Of a stretch of 6,371 nt of DNA, positions 1 through 6,371 are shown piece by piece. The position numbers were made by a program, and so were the translations under genes. The notes beneath the pieces are model-generated. The model searched no databases. It saw only the letters and a list, made by a program, of their open reading frames with translations, and had not been told where the DNA came from. The first letter of the stretch is position 1; every line of letters starts with the position of its first letter. The stretch is taken from assembly GCA_023393895.1 (NCBI GenBank), contig JAEXBT010000188.1, forward strand, positions 1 to 6,371. Direction: 5' to 3'. The DNA comes from Pseudomonadota bacterium (lineage in GTDB: Bacteria > Pseudomonadota > Gammaproteobacteria > Xanthomonadales > Xanthomonadaceae).

Positions 1-2346
1 GACTTCGACATCGACTTCTGCATGGACCGCCGCGACGAGGTGATCGATTACGTCGCGCGCAAGTACGGCCGCGAACGGGTCAGCCAGATCATCACCTACG
101 GCACGATGGCGGCGAAAGCGGTGGTGCGCGATGCAGGCCGCGTGCTCGGGTTCCCGTACGGCCTGGTGGATGGCGTTTCCAAGCTGATCCCGATGACGCT
201 CGGCATCGGCCTTGAGGACGCGCTCGGCCGCACCGAGAAATCGCGCAAGGACGATGCCTGGCGCAGCGACGAGCTGATCGCGCGCTACCGCGACGAGGAC
301 GACGTCCGCGACCTCCTCGACCTCGCACTGCAGCTGGAGGACCTCACCCGCAACGCCGGCAAGCATGCCGGTGGCGTGGTGATCGCACCCGAGCCGCTGG
401 CCGAGTTCTGCCCGCTGTTCGCCGAACACGATGTCGACGGTCTCGGCAAGAACCCGGTGACGCAGTTCGACAAGGACGACGTCGAGGCGATCGGCCTGGT
501 CAAGTTCGACTTCCTCGGCCTGCGCACGCTGACCATCATCGACTGGGCGGTGAAGGCGATCAACGCGCGCCGGCAAGCCGCGGGCGAGCCGCCGCTGGAC
601 ATCGCGGCGCTGCCGCTAGACGACCGGACGACCTATGAACTGTTCGCGCGCGGCGATACGGTGGCGGTGTTCCAGTTCGAATCACGCGGCATGCGCGAGC
701 TGCTCAAGCGCGCGCTGCCCGACCGATTCGAGGACCTGATCGCACTGGTTTCGCTGTACCGCCCCGGCCCGATGGACCTGATCCCGGACTTCATCGAGCG
801 CAAGCACGGGCGCGCCGAGGTGGTCTACCCGCATCCGCTGCTGGAACCGGTGCTGGCCCCCACCTATGGCGTGGTGGTGTACCAGGAACAGGTGATGCAG
901 ACCGCGCAGATCCTTGCGGGTTATTCGCTCGGCGGCGCCGACCTGCTGCGCCGCGCGATGGGCAAGAAAAAGCCCGAGGAGATGGCCAAGGAGCGGATCA
1001 AGTTCGAGGCCGGCGCCAAGGAACACCACGGCCTCGAGCCGAAGGTCGCCGGGCCGATCTTCGACCTGCTGGAGAAGTTCGCCGGCTACGGCTTCAACAA
1101 GTCGCACGCCGCCGCCTACGCGCTGGTCAGCTACCAGACCGCCTGGCTGAAGACGCACTATCCGGCCGAGTTCATGGCCGCGGTGTTGTCCTCGGACATG
1201 GACAACACCGACAAGGTCGTCGGATTCCTCGATGAGGCGCGCGACATGGGCCTCGCCGTGCTGCCGCCGGACGTGAACGCCTCGGCCTATATGTTTGAGG
1301 CGATGGACCCTGCCACGATCCGCTACGGACTGGGTGCGGTGAAGGGCGTTGGCCGCGGCGCCTGCGAAGCGATCATCGATGCACGCACGAAGGACGGCGT
1401 GTTCACCGACCTGCTGGATTTCTGCAGGCGGGTGGAATCGAACAAGCTCAACCGCCGGACGCTGGAGGCGCTGATCCATGCCGGCGCGCTGGATGCGCTG
1501 GGCAGCAACCGGCCCTCGCTGCTGCTGCAGCTGCCGGAGGCACTGAAGGCCTGCGAGCAGCTTGCGCGCGAACGCGAAGCCGGGCAGGTGTCGCTGTTCG
1601 GCGCGATGGATGCGGGCGATGCGGCGATGCCGGCGCTCGCCATCGAACTGCCGGAAACCCATGACTGGCCGCTCGCCGAGAAGCTGCGCCACGAGCGCGA
1701 GACGCTCGGGTTCTACCTGTCAGGCCACCCGATGGATCCCTACCGCGACGATCTGGTCGCGCTGACCGGCTTCCACCTCGGTCAGCTGGAGAAGGTCTGG
1801 AGCGAACGCGCCGAGGACGAGAAGCGCCGCTGGCGGCCCGAGAAGACCGTGGTGCTGGCCGGACAGGTCACCGGGATGCGCCGCAAGGGCGAGTCACAGG
1901 CCTTCGTGCAACTGGAGGATGGCCGTGGGCGCATCGAGTGCGCGTTCTTCGCCGAGACCTTCACTGACTATGCCGCCATGCTGGGCCGCGACCGCATCCT
2001 GATCATCGAGGGCGGCCTGCGCGAGGACGAGTTCTCCGGCGGCTTCAGCCTGCGCGCGCGGCGCTGCTGGGACTTCGCCCAGGTCTGCGCCACCCACGCC
2101 CTGCGGCTGGCGCTGCGGCTGGACCTGCGCGTCCCCGGCGCACTGGAGGCGGTCGATGCGGTGCTCGACCGGCATCGCCCGGGCCCGACCCCGATCCGCT
2201 TCGAGCTGATCCGCGAGGGCGCGGCCGGCCAGCTCGACCTCAACGGCCGGCATGGCATCCGCATCGAACCTGAACTCGCCGCCACCCTGCGCGCGCAGCC
2301 GGGCGTGCGCACGGTGCGACTGGCACTGGGCAAGCCGTGGACTTGA
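1..2346 (+). CDS. dnaE: DNA polymerase III subunit alpha, 5'-truncated by window edge
   Basis: This is the replicative polymerase (C-family) that extends both strands within the Pol III holoenzyme. The frame is open from base 1, so the first in-frame ATG at 22 is internal. The PHP domain and early palm, about 400 residues, lie outside the window. Of the 781 residues visible (numbered from base 1), D1 and D3 of DFDIDFCMDRRD and D170 of GLVKFDFLGLR match the three catalytic aspartates known in E. coli DnaE. RPGPMDL (254-260), RRAMGKKKPEEM (317-328) and GYGFNKSHAAAYA (362-374) are conserved polymerase-core blocks. The helix-hairpin-helix region YGLGAVKGVG starts near 442. QVSLF (529-533) sits where E. 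coli has its internal beta-clamp-binding motif. An OB fold runs from about 617 to 690, followed by the C-terminal domain that in E. coli contacts tau. The reading frame is intact. The segment between the aspartates is about 15 residues longer than in E. coli, from memory of that protein. Confidence 0.97.
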   Translation, partial: DFDIDFCMDRRDEVIDYVARKYGRERVSQIITYGTMAAKAVVRDAGRVLGFPYGLVDGVSKLIPMTLGIGLEDALGRTEKSRKDDAWRSDELIARYRDEDDVRDLLDLALQLEDLTRNAGKHAGGVVIAPEPLAEFCPLFAEHDVDGLGKNPVTQFDKDDVEAIGLVKFDFLGLRTLTIIDWAVKAINARRQAAGEPPLDIAALPLDDRTTYELFARGDTVAVFQFESRGMRELLKRALPDRFEDLIALVSLYRPGPMDLIPDFIERKHGRAEVVYPHPLLEPVLAPTYGVVVYQEQVMQTAQILAGYSLGGADLLRRAMGKKKPEEMAKERIKFEAGAKEHHGLEPKVAGPIFDLLEKFAGYGFNKSHAAAYALVSYQTAWLKTHYPAEFMAAVLSSDMDNTDKVVGFLDEARDMGLAVLPPDVNASAYMFEAMDPATIRYGLGAVKGVGRGACEAIIDARTKDGVFTDLLDFCRRVESNKLNRRTLEALIHAGALDALGSNRPSLLLQLPEALKACEQLAREREAGQVSLFGAMDAGDAAMPALAIELPETHDWPLAEKLRHERETLGFYLSGHPMDPYRDDLVALTGFHLGQLEKVWSERAEDEKRRWRPEKTVVLAGQVTGMRRKGESQAFVQLEDGRGRIECAFFAETFTDYAAMLGRDRILIIEGGLREDEFSGGFSLRARRCWDFAQVCATHALRLALRLDLRVPGALEAVDAVLDRHRPGPTPIRFELIREGAAGQLDLNGRHGIRIEPELAATLRAQPGVRTVRLALGKPWT

Positions 2347-2377
2347 GGCCGCGCCGTCACCGCACATGAACGCAGCG

Positions 2378-2407
2378 TATGGAGCACGGGCCGGCATCCG
2401 CTAGACT
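2378..2407 (+). promoter_or_regulatory. Candidate promoter for the accA operon
   Basis: TAGACT at 2402-2407 resembles a sigma-70 -10 element. It lies in the 136-base gap between dnaE and accA, about 75 bases before the accA start. The expected -35 position (about 2378-2384, TATGGAG) is a poor match to TTGACA, so this is a weak call resting mainly on the -10 and the gap. accA could instead, or in addition, be transcribed by readthrough from dnaE, because I see no convincing terminator after the dnaE stop. Confidence 0.3.
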
Positions 2408-2426
2408 GGCGACCCCTGCCCGGCGC

Positions 2427-2440
2427 CATCCGGACCGGAA
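2427..2440. repeat. 14-base palindromic repeat, copy 1 (upstream of accA)
   Basis: CATCCGGACCGGAA occurs here and again at 3484-3497. Its core, TCCGG-A-CCGGA (2429-2439), is a perfect inverted repeat around one base. This copy is non-coding and lies about 42 bases before the chosen accA start, downstream of the candidate -10. It could be an operator-like site or simple coincidence in GC-rich DNA. No regulator is identified. Confidence 0.3.
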
Positions 2441-2482
2441 TATCCGCCCAACATCGGCCTAATTGCCGCCAACATGCAGCGA

Positions 2483-3436
2483 ATGAACCCGAATTATCTC
2501 GATTTCGAGCAGCCGATCGCCGACCTGGAAACGAAGATCCAGGAACTGCGGACCGCCAGTGACGGCCAGGCCGTCAACATCGACGCCGAGCTCAAGGCGC
2601 TGCAGGACAAGCTGCGCCAGCGCACCGCGCACATCTTCCGAGACCTGGCGCCATGGCAGGTCTCGCAGATGTCGCGGCATCCGGCGCGGCCCTACACCAA
2701 CGACTACATCAAGATCATGTGCAGCGAGTTCCAGGAACTCGCCGGCGACCGCGCCTATGCCGATGACCCTGCGATCGTCGGCGGCCTGGGCCGCATCGAT
2801 GGCCGCAGCGTGCTGATCCTCGGCCACCAGAAGGGCCGCGACACAAAGACCAAGGTCCGCCGCAACTTCGGCATGCCGCGCCCGGAGGGCTACCGCAAGG
2901 CCTTGCGTCTGATGAAGCTGGCCGAGCGCTTCGGCCTGCCGATCATCACCTTCATCGACACCCCCGGTGCGTATCCCGGCATCGGTGCGGAGGAGCGCGG
3001 CCAGTCCGAGGCCATTGCGCGCAACCTCATGGAGATGGCGGAACTGCGCGTGCCGATCATCTGCAACGTGATCGGCGAAGGCGGCTCCGGCGGCGCGCTG
3101 GCGATCGGCGTGGGCGATGTCACCAACATCCTCGAGTACGGCACCTATTCAGTGATCTCGCCCGAGGGGTGCGCCTCGATCCTGTGGAAGGATGCGGCCA
3201 AGGCCAAGGATGCCGCCGAGCAGATGGGCATTACCGCCAAGCGACTCAAGCAGCTCGGACTGGTGGACAAGGTGGTGCGTGAGCCGATCGGCGGCGCGCA
3301 TCGCAATCCGCTGCAGATGGGCAAGCGGCTGAAGGCGGTGATCATGAACCAGCTCGATGCGCTTGAGCAGATGCCGGTCGAGCAACTCGTCGATCAGCGC
3401 TACGCGCGGCTGCGCGGCTACGGCGCCTACGCCTGA
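2483..3436 (+). CDS. accA: Acetyl-CoA carboxylase carboxyltransferase subunit alpha
   Basis: AccA pairs with AccD in the cytoplasm and transfers the carboxyl group from biotinyl-BCCP to acetyl-CoA, giving malonyl-CoA, the committed step of fatty acid synthesis. The 317-residue product is close to the 319 of E. coli AccA and aligns end to end from memory. It has an N-terminal helical segment (about 4-50, beginning [13 protein letters not shown]) and then the crotonase-like carboxyltransferase fold. IDTPGAYPG (158-166) and [15 protein letters not shown] (198-212) are the glycine-rich segments of the acyl-CoA and oxyanion site; [15 protein letters not shown] follows. I chose ATG 2483 because [10 protein letters not shown] matches the family N-terminus. 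An in-frame ATG at 2474 would add three residues (MQR). Neither start has a good Shine-Dalgarno sequence. accD is not in the window. tilS follows after 7 bases, so the two are probably co-transcribed. Confidence 0.97.
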   Translation: MNPNYLDFEQPIADLETKIQELRTASDGQAVNIDAELKALQDKLRQRTAHIFRDLAPWQVSQMSRHPARPYTNDYIKIMCSEFQELAGDRAYADDPAIVGGLGRIDGRSVLILGHQKGRDTKTKVRRNFGMPRPEGYRKALRLMKLAERFGLPIITFIDTPGAYPGIGAEERGQSEAIARNLMEMAELRVPIICNVIGEGGSGGALAIGVGDVTNILEYGTYSVISPEGCASILWKDAAKAKDAAEQMGITAKRLKQLGLVDKVVREPIGGAHRNPLQMGKRLKAVIMNQLDALEQMPVEQLVDQRYARLRGYGAYA

Positions 3437-3443
3437 CCCAGCG

Positions 3444-4736
3444 ATGGACCGCATCCAGCCCGGTGCGGTGACGCGGGCCCTGGCATCCGGACCGGAAGGC
3501 CATGCCACCGGCCCGTTCCTGGTCGGCTTCAGCGGCGGCATGGATTCCACGGTGCTGCTGCATGCGCTGGCACGGACGCACCCCGGACGCGTGCGCGCGA
3601 TCCACGTCCATCACGGATTGCAGCCCGATGCCGATCATTGGGAGCGCCATTGCGAACGGTTCTGCGCGAAGCTCGGGATTCCGCTCCACGTCGAACACGT
3701 GCAGGTGGTGGATGTCGATGTAGGCCCGGAAGCCGCCGCGCGTGCGGCACGCCACGCCGCGTTCGAGCGCGTGCTGCGCGATGGCGAGACGCTGGTGCTG
3801 GCGCATCATCGCGACGATCAGGCCGAAACCCTCCTGCTGCGCGCATTGCGCGGTTCCGGTCCCGATGGTCTGGCGGCGATGCGGCCGCTGCGCACCTTCG
3901 CCCACGGCCTGCTGTGGCGGCCGCTGCTGGCCCTCTCGCGCAAGATGCTTCGCGATCACGCCGTCCATCACGCGCTGGGCTGGATCGAGGACCCGAGCAA
4001 TGCCTCCATCGATGTCGATCGCAATTTCCTCCGGCAGGAAGTGATGCCGCTGCTGCGCCAGCGCTGGCCCGGCGCGGACGCCGCGTTCTCGCGTGTGGCG
4101 GCACTGCAAGCCGATGCGCTCACGCTGCTGCAACAGGCCGATGCCGAAGCCGCCTTCAATACCGAGATCGTCCCGCTGCCACTCGCATGCCTGCGCGCCC
4201 TGCCCCGCGCCGCCCGTGCACGCGCGCTGCGCGGCTGGGTCTTGGCACAAGGACTGCCCGAAGCCCCCGCCCGGCTGGTCTCCTGGGTGGAAGATGAACT
4301 TGCCATCGCTCCGGCTGATCGGGCCGCCGAATGCCGCTGGGCCGGTGCGGCGCTGCTGCGCTGGCGTGACGCGCTCCATATCGACGATGGCATCGCGCCA
4401 CTGCCTGCGGATTTCCGGACCGTCTGGGATGGACGGCAGCCCTTGCAGCTTCCGAACGGCGTGGTGCTGGGGCTCATCGGTGCACCCGCTTTCGAGGAAT
4501 CGATCCAGCTCCACGCGCGCCAGGGCGGCGAACGCATCCGTCTGCCGGGGCGGCAGCATCACCATGACCTCAAGCGCGCGCTGCAGGCTGCCGGTATCCC
4601 GCCCTGGCGTCGCGCCGCGTTGCCGCTGCTGAGCGATGCACGCGGCCAAGTGCTCGCCGCCGGCGATCTGCTGTCAGCGCCGCTGGCCGAATGGCTGGCG
4701 CGCCACCGCGCACGGCTGTCATATGGCACCGATTGA
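3444..4736 (+). CDS. tilS: tRNA(Ile)-lysidine synthetase
   Basis: TilS uses ATP to attach lysine to C34 of the CAU-anticodon tRNA-Ile. This changes its identity from methionine to isoleucine, allows AUA decoding, and is essential in nearly all bacteria. The 430-residue product is close to the 432 of E. coli. The PP-loop SGGMDS (30-35) lies in [26 protein letters not shown] (120-129), [11 protein letters not shown] (136-146), EDPSN (182-186) and [17 protein letters not shown] (from 193) are typical of the N-terminal catalytic domain. A middle tRNA-binding domain follows. The C-terminal domain (about 355-415) includes [10 protein letters not shown] and [13 protein letters not shown]. The ATG at 3444 leaves 29 residues before the PP-loop, normal for the family. 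The frame is also open upstream inside accA (ATG 3357), but that extension would be translated from accA coding sequence and is rejected. The 7-base gap and the lack of a clear ribosome site suggest translational coupling to accA. Confidence 0.96.
   Translation: MDRIQPGAVTRALASGPEGHATGPFLVGFSGGMDSTVLLHALARTHPGRVRAIHVHHGLQPDADHWERHCERFCAKLGIPLHVEHVQVVDVDVGPEAAARAARHAAFERVLRDGETLVLAHHRDDQAETLLLRALRGSGPDGLAAMRPLRTFAHGLLWRPLLALSRKMLRDHAVHHALGWIEDPSNASIDVDRNFLRQEVMPLLRQRWPGADAAFSRVAALQADALTLLQQADAEAAFNTEIVPLPLACLRALPRAARARALRGWVLAQGLPEAPARLVSWVEDELAIAPADRAAECRWAGAALLRWRDALHIDDGIAPLPADFRTVWDGRQPLQLPNGVVLGLIGAPAFEESIQLHARQGGERIRLPGRQHHHDLKRALQAAGIPPWRRAALPLLSDARGQVLAAGDLLSAPLAEWLARHRARLSYGTD
3484..3497. 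repeat. 14-base palindromic repeat, copy 2 (inside 5' end of tilS)
   Basis: This is an exact second copy of the sequence at 2427-2440, lying 40 bases into tilS and encoding residues A14-S15-G16-P17-E18 in the poorly conserved N-terminal lead before the PP-loop. Because it is coding here, a regulatory role is less obvious than for copy 1. Confidence 0.3.
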
Positions 4737-4767
4737 CCCGGTCATCCACGCCCCTCACACTTCGGTC

Positions 4768-5025
4768 ATGGCCCGCAAGCAATCCGAAAAAGAAGCCTCC
4801 CCGGTCGCCGATTTCGAGCATTCGCTCGACGAACTCGAGCAACTGGTCGAGAAGATGGAGACCGGCGATCTCTCGCTGGAGGAATCGCTGGCTGCCTACG
4901 AACGCGGCGTCGGGCTGTACCGCAAGTGCCAGACCGCGCTCGAGCAGGCCGAATTGCGCGTGCGGCTGCTGTCCGATCCTCAGGACCCCGCCAGCGCCGA
5001 GCCCTTCATCGACGGCGATGACTGA
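4768..5025 (+). CDS. xseB: Exodeoxyribonuclease VII small subunit
   Basis: XseB is the small, non-catalytic subunit of exonuclease VII. It coats the helical arm of XseA in a complex that degrades single-stranded DNA from both ends. The 85-residue product is near the 80 of E. coli. [18 protein letters not shown] (16-33) and [13 protein letters not shown] (35-47), followed by [16 protein letters not shown] (50-65), form the family's paired-helix signature. The rest is a short acidic tail. ATG 4768 is preferred because MARKQ leads directly into the conserved domain and clears tilS by 31 bases. An in-frame ATG at 4723 would add 15 residues, overlap tilS by 14 bases and give a proline/histidine-rich lead with no family support. 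xseA is not in the window. The gene's end overlaps the start of ispA, a pairing also seen in E. coli. Confidence 0.95.
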   Translation: MARKQSEKEASPVADFEHSLDELEQLVEKMETGDLSLEESLAAYERGVGLYRKCQTALEQAELRVRLLSDPQDPASAEPFIDGDD

Positions 5026-5908
5026 AACCGATGCCGCGAAGGCGCGCCTCGCCGCATGGCTGGCGCGCCATGAGGCTGCGCTCGAACAGGCGTTGCCGGC
5101 AGCCGAAGCCTCGCCGCACCGCCTGCACGCGGCGATGCGCCACGCCGCGCTGGCCGGCGGCAAGCGCATCCGCCCGCTGCTCGCCTACGCCACCGGCCAC
5201 GCCCTCGGCGCGCCCGATTCCGCGCTGGATGACGCTGCGCTCGCGGTCGAATTGATCCATTGCTACTCGCTGGTGCATGACGACCTGCCGGCGATGGACG
5301 ATGACGACCTGCGCCGTGGCAAGCCGACTGTCCACGTCGCCTTCGACGAGGCCACTGCGATCCTCGCCGGCGACGCATTGCAATCACTGGCGTTCGAGCG
5401 ACTTGCCCAGGCGCCGCTGGATCCGTCGCGCTGCGTGGCGATGCTGCGCGAGCTCGCCGAAGCCGCCGGTGCCGCGGGCATGTGCGGTGGACAGGCACTG
5501 GACATCGACGCGACTGGCCAGCGTATCGCTCTCACCGAGCTTGAACATCTGCATGCGCTCAAGACCGGTGCCCTGCTGCGCGCGGCAGTGCGCCTCGGCG
5601 CGATGGCGGCCGACGCCTCGGCAGAAGCGCGCCACGCGCTCGACAGGTACGCCGAGGCCCTCGGTCTCGCCTTCCAGATCAGGGACGACCTGCTCGACAT
5701 CGAAGGCGACAGCACCACGCTCGGCAAGACCGCCGGCAAGGATGCGCTGCAGGACAAGTCGACCTTCCCCGCGCTGATCGGCATCCCCGGTTCGCGTCAG
5801 AGGCTTGAACTGCTGTCCGCGACGATGCACGAAGCGCTTGCCGACATCCCGGGGGATACCGAGCCGCTGGCCTGGCTCGCGCGCCGCGTCGTCGAACGCG
5901 ACCACTGA
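5018..5908 (+). CDS. ispA: Farnesyl diphosphate synthase (short-chain trans-prenyltransferase)
   Basis: IspA condenses dimethylallyl and then geranyl diphosphate with isopentenyl diphosphate to make farnesyl diphosphate, the precursor of undecaprenyl carrier lipid and quinone side chains. The 296-residue product is close to E. coli IspA (299). GGKRIRP (47-53) binds diphosphate. The first aspartate-rich motif is DDLPAMD (88-94), followed by [12 protein letters not shown]. It has the two-residue insertion typical of bacterial farnesyl synthases. The second motif is DDLLD (223-227) within [13 protein letters not shown], followed by GKTAGKD. The run YSLVH before the first motif matches bacterial farnesyl synthases as I recall them, so a C15 product is more likely than C20, though motif reading alone cannot prove chain length. 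ATG 5018 gives an 8-base overlap with xseB (ATGACTGA), a classic coupled start. The frame is open upstream, but only through xseB coding sequence. dxs, which follows ispA in E. coli, is absent; the next gene is convergent. Confidence 0.95.
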   Translation: MTETDAAKARLAAWLARHEAALEQALPAAEASPHRLHAAMRHAALAGGKRIRPLLAYATGHALGAPDSALDDAALAVELIHCYSLVHDDLPAMDDDDLRRGKPTVHVAFDEATAILAGDALQSLAFERLAQAPLDPSRCVAMLRELAEAAGAAGMCGGQALDIDATGQRIALTELEHLHALKTGALLRAAVRLGAMAADASAEARHALDRYAEALGLAFQIRDDLLDIEGDSTTLGKTAGKDALQDKSTFPALIGIPGSRQRLELLSATMHEALADIPGDTEPLAWLARRVVERDH

Positions 5909-5933
5909 GGCCGCGCCCGAACAACTCGCCTCA
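5906..5933. repeat. Inverted repeat containing both convergent stop codons; possible weak bidirectional terminator
   Basis: TGAGGC (5906-5911) and GCCTCA (5928-5933) form a perfect 6-base inverted repeat around a 16-base loop. The outer three bases of each arm are the stop codons of ispA (+) and of the DUF4870 gene (-). The arms do not extend in either direction, and there is no T-tract on either side. As a rho-independent terminator it would therefore be weak at best. It is the only candidate between the convergent genes, whose stops are separated by just 22 bases. Confidence 0.25.
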
Positions 5934-6344
5934 CTTGAACAGGCGTATCGTCAACGGGTAGCGGTAGGGCGCGCCTTCCCAGGCCTTCATGGCCGCGATC
6001 ACGGTGAACACCAGCCAGGTCAGGCCCAGCACGATCCACAGCGGCAGCGCGACGATGATGCCGATGCCCAGCGTGAATACCACCAGCACGATCGTTGCGA
6101 CCGCATAGATGAACATGCTGAGATTGAAGTTGAATGCTTCCTTGGCATGCTCGGCGGCGAAGGCGGAGCGGTCCTTCACGAGGAACCACACCACCAATGC
6201 GGCTGCCGCGCCGGCGATGCCAGCGAACCAGCTGGTGAAGATCGCGGCAACGAACGCACCCGCGTGGGCACCTGCCGCCCACAGGCGATCATCACGGTTG
6301 TCGCCAGCGCCAGGGGGCGGCGGCACGTGATCATAATCGTTCAT
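5931..6344 (-). CDS. DUF4870-type small integral membrane protein
   Basis: This 137-residue protein has no established biochemical function. It has a short hydrophilic, proline-rich N-terminus (1-20, with PPPP at 8-11) and no cleavable signal peptide that I can see. A membrane segment runs from about 28 to 56 and ends at LVKD. Next comes the family signature EHAKEAFNFNLS (65-76), then two closely spaced hydrophobic segments (about 77-99 and 100-118) joined by a glycine-containing turn. The C-terminus is WEGAPYRYPLTIRLFK, with the YRYP-type ending common in DUF4870 proteins. The layout suggests three or so inner-membrane helices. The family assignment comes from recognising these motifs, not from a search. 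Neighbours offer no functional clue, because the gene is transcribed toward ispA and its upstream region lies beyond the window. The start is supported by a strong Shine-Dalgarno sequence. Confidence 0.85.
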   Translation of the reverse strand: MNDYDHVPPPPGAGDNRDDRLWAAGAHAGAFVAAIFTSWFAGIAGAAAALVVWFLVKDRSAFAAEHAKEAFNFNLSMFIYAVATIVLVVFTLGIGIIVALPLWIVLGLTWLVFTVIAAMKAWEGAPYRYPLTIRLFK

Positions 6345-6351
6345 TTCGGCA

Positions 6352-6357
6352 TCCTTT
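6352..6357 (-). promoter_or_regulatory. Ribosome binding site of the DUF4870 gene
   Basis: On the minus strand AAAGGA lies 7 bases before the ATG at 6344-6342. It is a good Shine-Dalgarno match at standard spacing and fixes this start. It is the clearest ribosome site in the window; the plus-strand genes have none of comparable quality. Confidence 0.75.
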
Positions 6358-6371
6358 CGATCAGGTTGGGG

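Noticed and set aside
22..24. ATG at 22 as the start of dnaE
   Set aside because: The frame is open to base 1 and the seven preceding codons encode the catalytic DFDIDFC block, so the gene begins outside the window.
482..560. Extra ~15 residues between the catalytic aspartates of DnaE relative to E. coli as a novel insertion
   Set aside because: From memory, Xanthomonadaceae DnaE proteins carry a similar longer segment in this stretch (upstream of the third aspartate), so this looks like a lineage trait, not something new.
682..1692. Long open frame on the minus strand (336 codons) opposite dnaE
   Set aside because: It is antisense to conserved DnaE blocks, shows no family motifs, and is explained by high-GC codon bias.
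3638..4297. Plus-strand frame of 219 codons inside tilS
   Set aside because: The product is arginine/alanine-rich and low-complexity in an alternate frame of a real gene, with no motifs or ribosome site.
3342..4649. Long open frame on the minus strand (435 codons) opposite tilS
   Set aside because: It lies almost wholly antisense to a well-supported tilS gene. The translation is glutamine/arginine/alanine-rich with no recognisable domain, as expected when GC-rich third positions leave the opposite frame free of stops.
4691..5017. Upstream extension of ispA through tilS and xseB
   Set aside because: The extended N-terminus is low-complexity serine/arginine/proline sequence in the wrong frame of xseB. 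The 5018 start matches family length.
1..6371. Search for mobile elements, CRISPR arrays, defence systems, tRNA or rRNA genes
   Set aside because: No spaced direct repeats, transposase or integrase motifs, tRNA-like cloverleaf or compositional break were seen by eye. Every stretch longer than 136 bases is covered by a recognised gene.

Overview
The window is ordinary chromosomal housekeeping DNA from a high-GC gammaproteobacterium. The wording of DnaE, AccA and XseB resembles the Xanthomonadaceae/Lysobacteraceae (Xanthomonas, Lysobacter, Luteimonas, Stenotrophomonas type). This placement rests on remembered family sequences, not on a search. Codon use is uniformly rich in G/C at third positions across all six genes. 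I see no mobile element, CRISPR array, rRNA, tRNA or other sign of foreign DNA.

Layout: (1) Positions 1-2346 (+) hold the C-terminal two thirds of dnaE, the DNA polymerase III alpha subunit. The window edge cuts it at the first catalytic aspartates. (2) Positions 2347-2482 are a 136-base gap with a candidate -10 element and a short inverted repeat. (3) Positions 2483-5908 (+) hold four tightly packed genes: accA (acetyl-CoA carboxylase carboxyltransferase alpha), tilS (tRNA-Ile lysidine synthetase), xseB (exonuclease VII small subunit) and ispA (farnesyl diphosphate synthase). Gaps are 7 and 31 bases, followed by an 8-base overlap, so they probably form one transcription unit. (4) Positions 5931-6344 (-) hold a small DUF4870-type membrane protein, convergent with ispA, with a clear Shine-Dalgarno sequence near the right edge.

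The genes serve separate core processes: chromosome replication, the first step of fatty acid synthesis, decoding of AUA codons, DNA end processing and isoprenoid chain synthesis. The arrangement joins two neighbourhoods known separately in E. coli (dnaE-accA near tilS, and xseB-ispA). AccA and IspA both feed envelope lipid production, but nothing here shows a joint function beyond co-expression.

I looked for an undescribed system and did not find one. The remaining observations are small: a mirrored stop-codon inverted repeat between ispA and the DUF4870 gene, a 14-base palindromic repeat present twice, a shared 12-base string starting at two stop codons, and start-codon ambiguities. I rate all of them as low to modest interest.
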